Of a DNA stretch of 64,000 nucleotides, positions 9,721-21,238 are shown one piece after another. The DNA is taken from the NCBI RefSeq assembly GCF_019279795.1, contig NC_056727.1:1213770577-1213834576 (forward strand), read 5' to 3'. The first letter of the stretch is position 1, and each line of letters opens with the position of its first letter. Position numbers and translations under genes: made by a program. This DNA comes from Protopterus annectens (Eukaryota; Chordata; Ceratodontiformes; Protopteridae). The notes beneath the pieces are model-generated. The model was not told the DNA's origin. It was given only the letters and a program-made list of their open reading frames with translations, and did not search any database.

Positions 9721-11455
9721 CCTCTATAGGCACCTCCTCTGGATTGATTTCTGCCTCTAGAGCGTCTATTCCTGCCTCTTTGAGATTTTGAGGAGTCTGG
9801 AAAGGACCAATTTTTGGCAGGCCAGTTCCTGCTAAACCTTGGGGGCTGAACCTGTAAGAAATCCTTAACTGTTTGTACAGATTTTGCCTTCTCTTCCATT
9901 TTCTTCATTACTTGCTGAGCAGGTGTACCAAATAGACTGGCCTTATCCATAGGAGCGTCTAACAGCTTTGCTTTAACATGATCCGGCAAAACCTGTTCCT
10001 TCAACCATGCATGCCTTCTTATCACTGTGCCAGTCATAGCTGATCTAAATGAAGCCTCCAGTGCATCATAGCCACATTTTAAAGAATGGTTACTAACCTG
10101 CTGAATGTTATTCACCATTTCTAAAACATATTTCTTATCTAAGGAGTCATCAGAGGACAGCTTCTTAGTTAACTGATCAAGCATAAACTCTTGGTATTGG
10201 ATCATGTGAAACTGACAGTTTAAAGCTCTAGCTGAGAGAGTAGCAGAGGTGTAAACTTTTTTTCCCCCATCTCTAAGGACCTGGATTCCCTTTCAGAAGG
10301 GAGAGGGTTTTTGCTGAGGTCGGCTACTGCCTTAGGCCCCTGGGATATAGTCTCAGGATCTGCAAGTGGGGCCTTGTATAGGTGGTGATGAGTGTCTGGC
10401 ACCCTGTAAAATCTATCTGGTTTGGCAGGGGCTGGAGGTAAAGTATCAGGAGCAGTGCAAACATCATTAAATGCATCATCCACAACAGGCAGAACTGGAG
10501 GTATAGCTAAGGGCCTATGTTGTGGTAAGTGCAGAAAGGTCCTAAGCCTTTTTCTTGAATCTGAGAAATCTTGTCCCTGCCATTGGAATTGTTCTCTCAT
10601 GGCCTGTAAGGTTTCCCCAAAGGAAAATTCCTCTGGTGGAGAGGCAGATGGAATGGATTCTTCAGCATCGGAATCTTCCTAAGTAGAAAAAGGAGCCTCT
10701 GGCTGATCTGTAATGTCTGAGTCATCCGAAGAATCATCAGAGGACACTGGCTCGGGGGGCTCTGCTCTAGGTCTCTTTTCTGGAGGCTGAGAGGCCCTGT
10801 CTGGGTGAGATTGGGATCCCCTAATTAAGGACATTAAATCCTCTGCCAGAGTAAGCATTTGTGAACTAGAAGTGGGCCTATGTGAGGGGGTCTTAACAGG
10901 CACTGATGTAACAGTTTTGGCTGCTTTAGCCCTGGCAAAGGCCTTTATAGACATGGCTGCAGGAGGCCTAGCAGCACCACGTGCTGGGGTAGAGACATCC
11001 AAAGGGATGGTGTCTGATAATTCACTAGGAACCACAGTAGTAGGCAAAACTTCAGAGGCCGATTCAACTAAGGTAGCAGGAGCCTCAGTAGTAGTCATGG
11101 ATTCGGCTGAAGATTGACCCATTTTCTCGGTTTCGGCCGAAACAGAGACACTCGCGGCTTGCTTAACCGTGGTTTCGGCCGAAACCACGGACCGCGAGTG
11201 TCGGTCTTTTTCTTTGCGTTTTTTAACAATTTGGGTAGTCGGAGGATCCGACGGCATAATGTACGCAAAATCTGAGCCGAAAAACTGTTCAGCAAACTCC
11301 GACCGACGCCTAAGCGTTCGTCGGTTGAAGGAAGCACAGGCTAAACAGGCTGCTACGTCGTGGTCTGGGCCTAAACAAGGTAGGCAGTAAGAGTGGAAAT
11401 CTTTATGAGGTATTTGTTTCCCACAAGTTAAACAGTTATTTACTTTTTCTGACAT
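9648..11455 (-). pseudogene. D1 gag-like ORF
   Basis: It starts at MSEKVNNC (11455), the start shared with D2 and D3. An N-terminal Cys/His zinc-binding cluster (CLTCGKQ, HSYCLPC, CLACASF) and an acidic Ser-rich middle follow. The conserved block MREQFQWQGQDFSDSRKRL comes next, and then an RG-rich basic tail (9648 onward) likely to bind RNA. One in-frame TAG (10679-10681) and a 1-nt indel near 10260, in a G/A run, are the visible lesions. Nested palindromes lie at 11130-11202. Confidence 0.85.
11130..11202. repeat. nested palindromes inside D1 gag
   Basis: A perfect 24-bp palindrome spans 11167-11190 and a 14-bp one 11130-11143; both centre on TTTCGGCCGAAA. The larger is enclosed by perfect 11-bp inverted repeats at 11147-11157 and 11192-11202, so the whole can fold into a hairpin. 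Confidence 0.9.
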
Positions 11456-11583
11456 CGGCTGAGGCAAGAAAGAGTCCCCAACGGGGTACTTCGCTTTTTA
11501 GAAGTCTTCGAAGTAGTATTCGGTAGTAGTAATCTCTGGATCTGACCGACCGGCACTTGCGAACAGCTTCTGCTTGGTGCCAC

Positions 11584-11745
11584 GGCAAGAAAGACTGAGG
11601 AAAATGGCGTCGGCTGATGCCTTTATACCCGAAGACCAGCAGAGATGACGTCGGGTGAAGTGCGACATCAGCCGAAGCCGGACCCAGGCTTTGGAATCCG
11701 GCCGACCGAAGGGCTGCCTGACGACAGGACAACCCATTTGTTATG
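11584..11745. repeat. D1 inverted terminal repeat, right
   Basis: Partner of 6216-6390. It forms the 5' leader on the sense strand; the gag start lies about 130 bases inward. It contains GATGACGTCGGGT, a TGACGT (CRE/ATF-like) half site that could serve the element promoter; that role is inference. Confidence 0.88.
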
Positions 11746-11771
11746 ACTGCAGATGCATCCTTGAAGGACAT

Positions 11772-11836
11772 CCATGTTGGCTAGGCTTACTTAGGCACTT
11801 GGCCCGATAGCCTAGTACCTACCTATGAACCTATGA
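11772..11836 (+). mobile_element. LINE-A 3' end, beyond D1
   Basis: GGCTAGGCTT followed by GATAGCCTAGTAC and the octamer-type tail CCTATGAACCTATGAA matches the LINE-C 3' terminus at 29721-29788. It continues LINE-A from 6169. Confidence 0.85.
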
Positions 11837-13968
11837 AAACAACCATGAAGCCTGTCCAAGCTAGGATAGCTTTCTGATTTTTAAGACAAAACAAACTTTG
11901 AGCTCTAAGAAGCTTTTCTTATAATAATGATACTTCCTTCAGCTAAGTCAAGAAGTCATTAAAAAGAATACAGAAGGAAACCCCTCTTTAGACTGAAGAA
12001 CTGAAATTTTCAGTGACAGAAGGAAAATTTCCAGTGTCTTCTTTAGATGAGTGGCTGTAATGTTAAACTTCACAAAAATAAGACATCTGCAGGTGCCATG
12101 CTGGGCCAAGATAATCTGACAGAGTGGCAAGAAAGTGATGAGTGTGCCCATTCAAGGTGAGAGGGCACTTGTTGATATGGTCAATAAGGAGGGCATAGTC
12201 AAAAAAAGGGGAATTGCCCTCACAGATAAACATGTGTGACTGGTGAAAAGATTGATGTGGGTAAGTCATAAAAAATGAAAACTCCACTCCCCCAAGACAG
12301 AAGCACAGATGTGCTAAGCCCTGGGGGAGGGGGGGGTTGGAGAATAGCTGGTAGATCTGGCTTTGACAGTGGGTACTAGTAGGGGCTGGGCCAAAAACAA
12401 TGAGGTCCGAGGGGACCACAACAAAGACTATGGCTTATGTTGATAAAACAGGACATATGCAATAGCCTTTAAGTGGCAAATCTTTCTTTGTAATTAATTT
12501 CTGAAACTGTATATATTGTTACTGTTCTCTCATGTCCTGTATCCCCTGGGTTTGCATGAATATGATCCATCTGGATCAATGTTCCACCCCATTTAAACAA
12601 GCAAACAAGGAATCTAGTTACCAGTCTGATGATGCTTTATTTGTTACTGGGAGCAGTCTGAAATAAAACCATTCTCCTCTTTTAGTGGAAGCAGCAAACC
12701 TGCATTACCTTTTTCTCTAGCTCTTGATTCATTAATGACGCAGCTTGAATCACCTGATGACGGAGGTATGTAGAACAGGCACTAACCTAGGTCTCTAGTC
12801 AAAATCAGGATCTGTGGGTGCCACACCTGCTACCATGAACCAGCTGGCTCCACACAAACAAGAGGGGAGTAGTTGCTAAACAATAGCATAACTTCATTCT
12901 TAACAAGAAATTAAAATAACAGACAAAAAGGAAGGAAAAAACAGCTGATGTTTATCTGTATTTGTCAAATGAGACAGCGCAAAGACCATTGATCCACTGG
13001 GGACCTACTTCAGGATCAATTCAGGTGTGGTAACAAAGTATATGTTACAAAGATTAGTTTACATAACAGTTTTATAGCAAATTAAAGCACAACACATACA
13101 TCAAGTACAGAGATTAGTTTACAAAGATGATTTACACAATGGTGATGGCAAGCACTCAAATCATATTACCGTAAAAATATGGAAGCAATAAGACAAACTG
13201 TATTTTTAATCAGTACTGACTGTTTACAGACAAAAAGCATAAGGTTAAAGCAGCGTAGACAACACTGAAAGGGTGGTAGGAGATTTTAAGAAAATGTTTA
13301 AGTATGAGATAGAAAGACATGAAGCTGAACTGAAGTCAAAAAGATTATGGTAGGAATAATCGAAAGGGAATGGGATGTAGAAATAAAAGTGTAACTGGTA
13401 GGGTGCAGCATTAAAGCAATAAAGCTACAGTAAGAAAAGGAAAGTATCCTTAAGGAGCTGAAAAAAATGGAATGAGACCTGCCAAAGAGTTATTTTTCTT
13501 TAAACTATTTTTAGAATGTAAATGAAAATTGAACAAATATTTATCAATACACCAGAGACAGAGTGACAAATGCATGGCAGAACAACTCTAACTGATGGAA
13601 GAAATGCAGAAAAGCATATATTTGTTGGAGATAAAACCAGCTGCAATTCACTGCTAAAACTAAAAACATAAGAATCATGACATGCAACTCAACACGAATA
13701 TCACATCATTTAAGCTGCTAGCCTAAATGAAAACATGGTTAATTTACTTTTGCCAACTGGGCTAGACAAGTATATGGGCTGTTATCACGACATATCTGTG
13801 CTGTTTTTTTTTTTTTATATATTGAAAGGGGGTAAATTGGCCAGGACAGTGAGAAATAAATTCCCCTTTTCTGTTAGGTGGGGCACTGTGAAGTGCACGT
13901 TTGCCAAGAAAAAATAACAAAAGAAAATGGATGGCAGTTTTGAGATGCATATAGTAAATCGGAAAAAA
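11837..13968. other. no recognised gene or repeat
   Basis: AT-rich sequence. A 118-codon minus-strand frame (12063-12419) has no motif I recognise and may be chance. A T-run lies at about 13805-13817. No TE end is seen until E2 begins. Confidence 0.5.
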
Positions 13969-14342
13969 AGTACAAGTCCTACTTTCCATTTAACAGTAGA
14001 TGGTCGTGGAACACACTGCCTTATTGGCATTTGGGTAGCAGGGTCTTGCTTCCCTACTCTGGCAGTTTACTAGAGGTCAGCCTCCCTCCCACTGCCTGTC
14101 TGTGGGTGTGATGGACGAATCACCTGGCAGTACAGGGATTGCCTTACAAACCCATAGTCAAGACCCTTTCATCATTCCAGGGTCCAGCAGGAAGAGAAGA
14201 TGGAAACACATGCTTTGCGAACATCTCCTGTTCCAATAACAAAAAAACACACACATACAGCATTAAAGACAGTGGAGCAGCACTCCACAGTGACCCAAAC
14301 ACGAAACTAATGTACATCCAAAAAGTGGGGTGGTGGATGGGT

Positions 14343-14455
14343 ACTGCCAGTAAGACAATGTGTTCTATGAACATCTAGTGTTACAAGTAAGAAGGACTTA
14401 TGCAACTGTACTAGGTTCAAACAACACACTGCCTTACTGGCAATTGAGTAGATTC
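14343..14455. repeat. E2 internal complementary region
   Basis: The first half resembles the reverse complement of the E2 left end; the second half, after GTACTAGG, resembles the reverse complement of the right end (GCCTTACTGGCAATTGAGTAG against CTACTCAAATGCCAGTAAGG). Still recognisable despite many changes. Confidence 0.8.
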
Positions 14456-14515
14456 ACAAACCTTACCCAGCCTAGCGGGAGGTAGGAAAAGGGTCCCGAA
14501 GCACCTGGAGAATGG

Positions 14516-15480
14516 TCATAGCAAAGCCTGCTCTGGATCTAGAAAAGGCAACCAGCTTGTAGTGCAGCTTATAGTAAAGGCAAGGACAGAGGACCAAGTT
14601 CCTATCTCTACAATACTTCTAGAGACCATTCCTTTCCAATACGCCACTAAAGAGGCAAAGGCCCTGGTGGAATGCACTTTTACCTTGCCTGGATTTGTCT
14701 TGTCATGGTGGGTGTAACAAAACACAATACTAGAACAACCAACATGCAATTAGAGACAGCATGACCCTTCTTTGCCCCCTGTGTATGAAATAAAAATCCT
14801 TTCAGCCTTCCTGAAGAGTTTCATTCTGTCTAGGTAGTACCTGAGCAGCAGTTGCACATCCAAAGTATGAAGTATTCTCTCACCTTATTTTCTCTCTCCC
14901 TTATACTTAGGTTGTGGGAAGAACACAGGGAGGTTGATTGACTGAGAGTAAATTCTGACACCAGTTTGGCAAAAAGAGGAGTTAATGCTTAACATGCCTG
15001 ATTTTCCACGGGAATGGGGTTAAGACCGTCTCATCACGACAGCTTGCAGCTCACAGACTCTCTTTGCAGACATCAGAGCAATAAGCAAAACAGTTTTCCA
15101 CACTAAGAGCTTCAGATAAGCCTATGCTCAATTTTTCCAGAACATAGTTGAGATCCCAAGGAGAAATCTGCATGCAAAGTAGTTTCACATGCAATACTCC
15201 CTTTGTGAACCAAAGCAGAAGAAGAAAGATGGAGATACATTAGCAGAGAAGCAGAAATGGTTGTTAAATGCACCTTAATGGATGCATATAATAAGGCATC
15301 CTTAAGTAGCTCACACAAATATTTCAAGACCAGAGGGATATTACCTCAAAGAGCCCTCTATTCTCACTTAGGTATCAGTAAAAAAAAACCTCATCCATTT
15401 GTACACAAGATTTTCTAGTAGCAGGTTTTCTGGCCTCGTTTAACACCTGTTGTACATCCTCAACAAACAAGTACCTAAAC
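14516..15480 (-). pseudogene. E2 tyrosine recombinase remnant
   Basis: The C-terminal piece at 14516-14749 keeps an HSTRAFAS box (HxxR) and an ATWSSV-like TWSSVLAF stretch, but the final HY segment is altered. Upstream pieces keep YASIKVHLTTISASL (15112-15327) and VQQVLNEARKPATRKS (15375-15614), matching the D1 and D2 core-binding segments. Many stops make it inactive. Confidence 0.75.
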
Positions 15481-15499
15481 AGAGTCAAGTTGGAATTAT

Positions 15500-17300
15500 C
15501 TTGGCTGTTGGTCATATAGACACTCCAAACTGTGATGTACCAGTTGATTGGAGACTGTGTGAGTAAATCCAGAGTGTGAGAAAGACTGCAGTAATTGCCC
15601 TTGGTCAATACCATTATAAGGGAGAACCAAAACTGCCTGGACCATTAGGGGGTCACCACAAAGTTTGTCATTCCTCTCTGAATCTTCAGAAACACCTTGT
15701 GAATGAACAGAAATGGTGGAAACGAATGCAGGAACATTCCCGTCCAAGAGAACAAGAATATGTATGCCCTTCAAGCATTGCTGCAAGGATGTCTGAAACA
15801 GAATTTCTCCAGTTGTCTGTTTTGAAAGCAGGTGAACAGATCTGTTTGAGGTATTCCACACATCTGGACTAGATCCTTGAGTTGCCACTTGTGGGGTCTG
15901 CCCAGGGTCTGCTTAGTCTGTCTGCCACAAAATTTTGCTCTGACAAGATGCAGAATGCCTGAAGAGTCAAGAGAATGCTGCAAAGGCAGCTTCCAGGCCA
16001 TCACTGCCAACCAGCAGACAATATAACCTTGTAATCCCTTGTTGGTTGAGGTGCCATATTACTACAGTCTTGTCTGTAACCAAAAGAGGAGGACCCGGAG
16101 TGGCTAGATAGTGAAGGAATTTAAACGCATGGATCCTTTGCAATATTTCCTTAATATTGATGTGCTTCCATGCATCCTTGGGACTCTGAGTGGCCTGCAC
16201 TTGCACTCCCAGAAAAGCTGAATGACTCTGTCTGGACAAACTGCATCAGAACCGGTGGGAAGAAGGGAAGTCCTGGATTGATCCTCAACTGTGTTCTCCG
16301 CCACTGTAACTTTTGTCAGACGAAGGACAATACTTGACTGGGATTCCAGCGAATGTAGGTGCTGGGTCTAACAATTTTGTACATACCACTGAGTTTTCCT
16401 CATGTTGATGAACCAGTAGTAACATGAGTTTCATGGATGCCATCAGTACTAGATTTAGTAATTTTCTTGCCAAGGTGACGTTCCTCCTGGAGAATTCCTG
16501 AAACATCATTTGGTAGGACAGGACCTTGTCTATGGGATGAAAGATCATTCTTTTGCTGGTGTCAATTAAGCACTCCCATGAAGATGAGCTGTTGTGAGGG
16601 TGTCAGGCATGATTTCCAATGGTTCATCTTGAACCTTAGGTGGGAGAGTAAGGTTGAGATTTTCTATTGTGATTCCAAACATCTAGATGTAAAATCTGCA
16701 CAGATCAGCAAGTCATCCAAGTAAGGAAAAATGTAAATACCAAGAGTGCAACAGTGAGTCATTAATGGAGAAAGGCATTTAGTAAACAGTCAAGGTGCAG
16801 TGGATAGCCCAAAGAACAATGTAGAGAACTGATACTGTGAACCAGACATACCAAATCTCAGACATCTATTGAATAGTGATAATGGGAATATGATGATATG
16901 CATCTTTCAAGTCCAGGGTCACCACAAAGCAGTAGTCTGGTAGAAAAGGAAGCATTGTCTGCAGGGTGAGCATCCTGAACTTGGGGACCTTGACAAAAGT
17001 ATTCAGAAAGGATAGGTCCAACCCTGGTCTCCACTACAGCTCTTTTTTGGGGGCCAGGAAATGTTTGAAGTAGAAACCTTTAATTCTCTCCAGAGGAGGA
17101 CCAGGGTGTATGACCCCTGCATTCAGCATGTGCTGGAGTACAGGGGGAAATCAATTCAGCTATGTGGATGAGGGGGCACCCCACTGAACAGAGGTGGATG
17201 TTTCTCCCACTGCCACTTGTAACCTCTGCCAACAATACTGAGCACCCATTTGTCAGAAACGACTGATGGCCAAGCCGCCTTGTTGACAGCTAACTTTCAC
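15500..17300 (-). pseudogene. E2 RT/RNase H remnant
   Basis: Conceptual translation near 17050-16880 gives GLDLSFLNTFVKVPKFRML and VTLDLKDAYHHIPI. YLDDLLICA appears near 16700, and an RNase H-like HLNQQGI string near 16040. The order agrees with D1 and D2. Shifts and stops are frequent. Confidence 0.75.
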
Positions 17301-17395
17301 AACAGGGAACATTGATGGGAACATAAGAATGATAGGTGCTGAGCCTATGCACAGTTATAGGTGCGGAGGGAGGTTGTCCTGTTTGAGAAAGGAAC

Positions 17396-18720
17396 TCATC
17401 TTCCTAGTTCTGGTAGAGTTCTCATCCCGCCTTTTTCATTTGGTGACTTAGTTTTTATTTGGCTGGGGCTTGTGCATAAATTATCTTGTTTACTGGAGGA
17501 AATCTTGTGAATACGATACATTTTAGACACCCCTTGCATCAGTTTACCTCTGTCAACCCAATGTTTAAGGATCTGATTAGCTGCTGTAACAAACACACAA
17601 TCACCATCAAGCTGAGCATTCAACTTCTCATTGTTTTAACCCATCAGAAAAGTTTTGGTTGTGCAACCAAGCATAACACCTTACCACAACTGACATTTCT
17701 AGAAACAGTATCGGTCCCCTTCAAGGCTCTCTTTAAAGCATGTTTAGATACTTGACAGACTTTGGAAACAATCTCTTTCACACAGTCTTTCTGCTCCACA
17801 AGTAACAATGAGATGAACTTTTCTATACTATACAAACACCTCAACATAAACTTCCACAGAAGCACTACTAAACAAACACCTTAAAAGCTACCATGCTGGA
17901 CTGTACTAGCATCTATCCCCGAGATTCTAGGTACTAGTCTAATTTAGCTTGATGGACTGTGTTTCATGAAAACAGTCTTTTTATTGGAAAACGTCGCTGG
18001 GGTCAGAGAAGCAGGGTTAGCAGATAAGGGGGTTTGAGGCCAGGCATGGCTGAGCATACCCTGACACTGTTTCAGTAAGAAACTCATTCAGCAGAGGAGA
18101 ACTACAAGCCTTCTTAAAAACATCTTCCAACACTGGGACCAACACAAGGAAGGTTGGCACGTCTACGGCCTCATCTTCCAAAAGATAACATACCCGGCTT
18201 ATCTCAGGGGCAGACAAATATTGCTTTCAACTGAATACATTCCTAAATCTAGCCAGCATTTGGGGGGAAAAAATCTGTTTGGGTTTCTGAATCTCTTTAT
18301 CCTCAGACAAACTGACTGATTAGACTCTTGACATTTCTGAAACCTAAGATTTATAGATCCCTTTCAAAATCAGGATCCTTGGAGAGATGAACAGGGGTGG
18401 GAGTCCCAGTCTTACTTTTAAACCAGATTTCTACCCCCATAATCAATGACCTGAATAATGGACCTAACCATAGCCATCAGCTCAGGTGAAAACACAGTCT
18501 GAGACTGTGCCTTGAATTACACTAGTGAGAGAATCCCGGGGGGGGAGACATATCAACACTGGCAACAGTGTCTGCAACCCTGACTTCCCCTGCACCTAAA
18601 GAGTTTGGTTCTCCCATACCAGAAACAGGCAATGGTACAGCCCCACAAGACATATAAGAAGGCAAGTGGTCCAATTATCTGGCCAAGGCTACTGTGGGGT
18701 CACAAGCCATAAACTGAGGC
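17396..18720 (-). pseudogene. E2 gag-like remnant
   Basis: The frames 17644-17865 and 18017-18217 hold weak matches to D-group gag (VSKHALKRALKGTDTVSRN against the D1 segment VSNHSLKCGYDALEASF). The N-terminal zinc cluster is not identifiable. The assignment rests mainly on position. Confidence 0.55.
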
Positions 18721-18867
18721 ATATTTCTTGATTTATATCTGTGTTTTTTTAGATGCACAAGGGGTAGGTTGTTGTGAGGGCACTGTATTTGAATCCATCA
18801 AGTCAGGGGACAAAAGTAGCCAGAGCAATACCAAAGAATGACTGAATAATGAAGCCAGGCAAAAAAT

Positions 18868-19108
18868 GGATGTTGTTGTTGCGTCTTTCGGCTTTTCCCG
18901 GTTAGGGGTCGCCACAGCAGAACTCTGGTCCGCTAATGATTGGCAGTAGATTTTTACGTGCAGAGTTGCCGGCCCTGACGCACAGCCTTCAATGAAGGTA
19001 TGTCCATTCACTCATGTCTCCATACAGAAGACGCTCTAGCTGAGAATCGAACAGGACAACGTCTTACTGTGAGGCGACAATGCTACTGCAGCACCACCAC
19101 CGCAGCAC
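18868..19108 (-). mobile_element. tRNA-derived SINE, fish type, inside E2
   Basis: Read on the minus strand it begins GCGGTGGTGGTGCTGCAG (A-box region), passes CCTCACAGTAAGACG and a B-box-like GTTCGATTCTC, and ends in GGCGACCCCTAACCGGG with a CAA-type tail at 18868. This layout is familiar from abundant fish SINEs. It must be younger than E2, which it interrupts. Confidence 0.75.
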
Positions 19109-20104
19109 TTTAAATCCCACTATTCCCCCATCTAAACAGAAATCTGAAGTCTATAGGGATACTATTCTGAACAGTGCACTGAATAAAACGACAGTTATTT
19201 CAATTAAACAGTTCAGAGTGTAAACTACATGACAGACAAGCCCCTAACTTCAATAAAAAATCTAGTTTCAGCCCCCAAAAGATTAAAAACAGCACAAAAC
19301 AACTTTAGGCAAAAAATAAAGCATAAACAAAAAAAGCCCTGTCAGAAAGTTTTATCACACAAAATGGTGGGAAGATCACGATTTAAATTAAAAAGTCAAT
19401 TAAAATATTGCACACTTGCTCATTATCTCAAATAATTATAACCCCAAAGGAAGAAAAACACAAAAACAGCAAGCATGCTGTCAAAACTTTAAAATGCAGT
19501 TAACAATAAACAGAATAAGCCTTACGCGGCAGGTTAAGTAAAACCCCAAGCACATACAATTTCCTAACCACAAAAAAAGAGTCAAAGCAGCAGAATACAC
19601 TATTCAAACACTGAAAGAAATAAGGCAGTGAGAGGAATCAGAGCTCAGCAGCTAAACAGATCCAGAGTAAGAACAATCTTCCAATAGATCCTTCTCTTAC
19701 TATCACACTACAAAACTAAAAGTGTCCTGTCTGTGGGTTTGTAAGGCAGTCCCTGTACTGCCAGGTGATTGGTCCATCACACATTACACTCACAGATGGA
19801 CAGTGAGAGGGACTGAGGTAGAGGAGGGTAGCAGGCCACTACTACTCAAATGCCAGTAAGGTACTATATTAGCTGAACATAATGGTTTACTGGATAAAAA
19901 AAAAATGATGGAACAGGTAAATGTCATGTGGAATTTGAAAGCATCTGATATGATGAATGTTGCTGGCAACCAGAATGTTGGAAAGGAAGCAATACAAAGA
20001 ATAAGACAGGGTTAGTTTCCAACATGGGATGGGAAATCAGACCAGCTAAAGAAAAAACTGAAAGAAGCACAGTATGGAGAAGAAAGAACAGAAGTGTGAG
20101 AATA

Positions 20105-20250
20105 CAGTAGATATAAAAAGTTTACACACTCTTGTTAAAATGCCAGGCTTTTGTGATATAAAAAATGAGACCACAATAAATCATTTCAAAACTTTTCTCA
20201 CCTTTAATGCGACCTACAACCTGTACAATTCAATTGAAAAACAAATATGT
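20105..20250. repeat. Tc1 inverted terminal repeat, left
   Basis: Pairs with 29791-29938. Shared blocks include ATGCCAGGCTTTTGTGATAT, AAATCATTTCAAAACTTTTC and TGTACAATTCAATTGAAAA, each with the expected complement on the right. Confidence 0.9.
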
Positions 20251-20490
20251 CAGGGGAAAAATATAAAAAATAAAAAATGTAAAATATGCTGGTTGATAAG
20301 TGTGCACACCCATAAACTAATACTTTGTTGTGTGTCCATACCCTTAAACTAATACTTTCTTGAAGCACTTTTTGATTTAATTACAACATTCAGTATTCTT
20401 GGGTACACACCTGCCATCAATTAAAGAGACTCCGATTAATCCCAAATAAAGTTCAGCTGTCCTTGTAGGATTGTCCTGACATTTACTCAG

Positions 20491-21238
20491 TTGCCTGCTA
20501 CAGCAACAGCCATGGTTCTCAGACAGCTTACAAAGCATCAAAGGGATCTCATTGGTGAAAGGTATCAGTCAGGAGAAGGGTACAAAAAAATTTCCGCAGT
20601 ACTGGATATACCATGGAACACAGTGAAGACAGTCATCAAGAAGTGGAGAAAATATGAGACAATAGTGACACTGCAAAGAAATGGACGTCCCTCAAAAAAC
20701 TGATGAAAACACAAGACGAAAACTGGTCAGGGAGGCTACCAAGAGACCTACAGCAACAGTGAAGGTGCTCCAGGAATTTCTGGCAGGTGCTGGTTGTGTA
20801 CTACATGTAACAATAATCTCCTGTATTCTCCATATGTCTGGACTATGGGGTAGGGTTGCAAGAAGGAAGCCTTTTCTTACACAGAAAAACATTGAGGCCC
20901 GGTTACAATTTGCAAAACAATACATCAAGTCTCCCAAAAGCATCTGGGAAAATGTGTTATGGTCTGATGAGACCAAAGTTGAACTCTTTGGCCACAATTC
21001 CAAAAGGTACGTTTGGTGCAAAAACAACACTTCTCATCACCAAAAGAGCATCAACCCCATGGTGAAGCATGGTGGTGGCAGTATTATGCTTTGGGGTTGC
21101 TTTTTTTCAGCTGGAATTGGGGCTTTAGTCAAGGTGGAGGGAATTATGAACAGTTCCAAATAGCAGTCACTTTTGTCCCAAAACCTTCAGGCATCTGCTG
21201 GAAACCTAAAAATGAACAGGAATTTCACTTTTCAACAC
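20491..21238 (+). pseudogene. Tc1 transposase, N-terminal part
   Basis: Tc1 transposases cut and paste DNA with a DD34E catalytic triad. The first frame (20491-20703) holds the paired HTH domain (LTKHQRDLIGERYQSG, KKISAVLDIPWNTVKTVIKK). A frameshift near 20690 leads to 20681-21163 with the first catalytic Asp in VLWSDETKVELFG and the VKHGGGSIMLWGC motif. An in-frame TAG at 21161-21163 replaces a Tyr codon typical of this family. The frame then runs NLQASAGNLKMNRNFTFQH and is cut by the PLE at 21239. Transposase sequence resumes at 24445. Confidence 0.92.

Larger units (their letters stand above)
6170..11771 (-). mobile_element. complete DIRS-like element D1, inserted in LINE-A
   Basis: Gag, RT/RNase H and YR lie in that order on the minus strand between inverted terminal repeats. 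An internal complementary region copies both ends. Ends were set from the ICR junction: left AGTACAG at 6170, right GGACAT ending at 11771. The LINE-A 3' region reads straight across the insertion, with no target-site duplication, as expected for tyrosine-recombinase integration. The coding regions carry stops and shifts, so it is structurally complete but not autonomous. Confidence 0.95.
13969..19880 (-). mobile_element. old DIRS-like element E2
   Basis: A degraded but complete DIRS-like element of the D group. Left end AGTACAAGTCC at 13969 and right end GAACAT at 19880 match the end types of D1 and D2. Inverted terminal repeats: 13990-14175 pairs with 19730-19875 (AATCACCTGGCAGTACAGGG on one side, its diverged complement on the other). 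The internal complementary region is 14343-14455. Coding parts remain only as short broken frames. A fish-type SINE sits inside the gag-side half. By divergence it is the oldest of the D group here. Confidence 0.85.

Noticed and set aside
7081-10681. In-frame TAG codons in D1 gag and YR (and in Tc1 at 21161) as possible readthrough or recoding
   Set aside because: Relatives have sense codons at these places and D1 has other frame lesions; ordinary decay explains them.
12063-12419. 118-codon minus-strand frame as a host gene
   Set aside because: No recognised motif, no splice or neighbouring exon support, and no sign of conservation available from one sequence.
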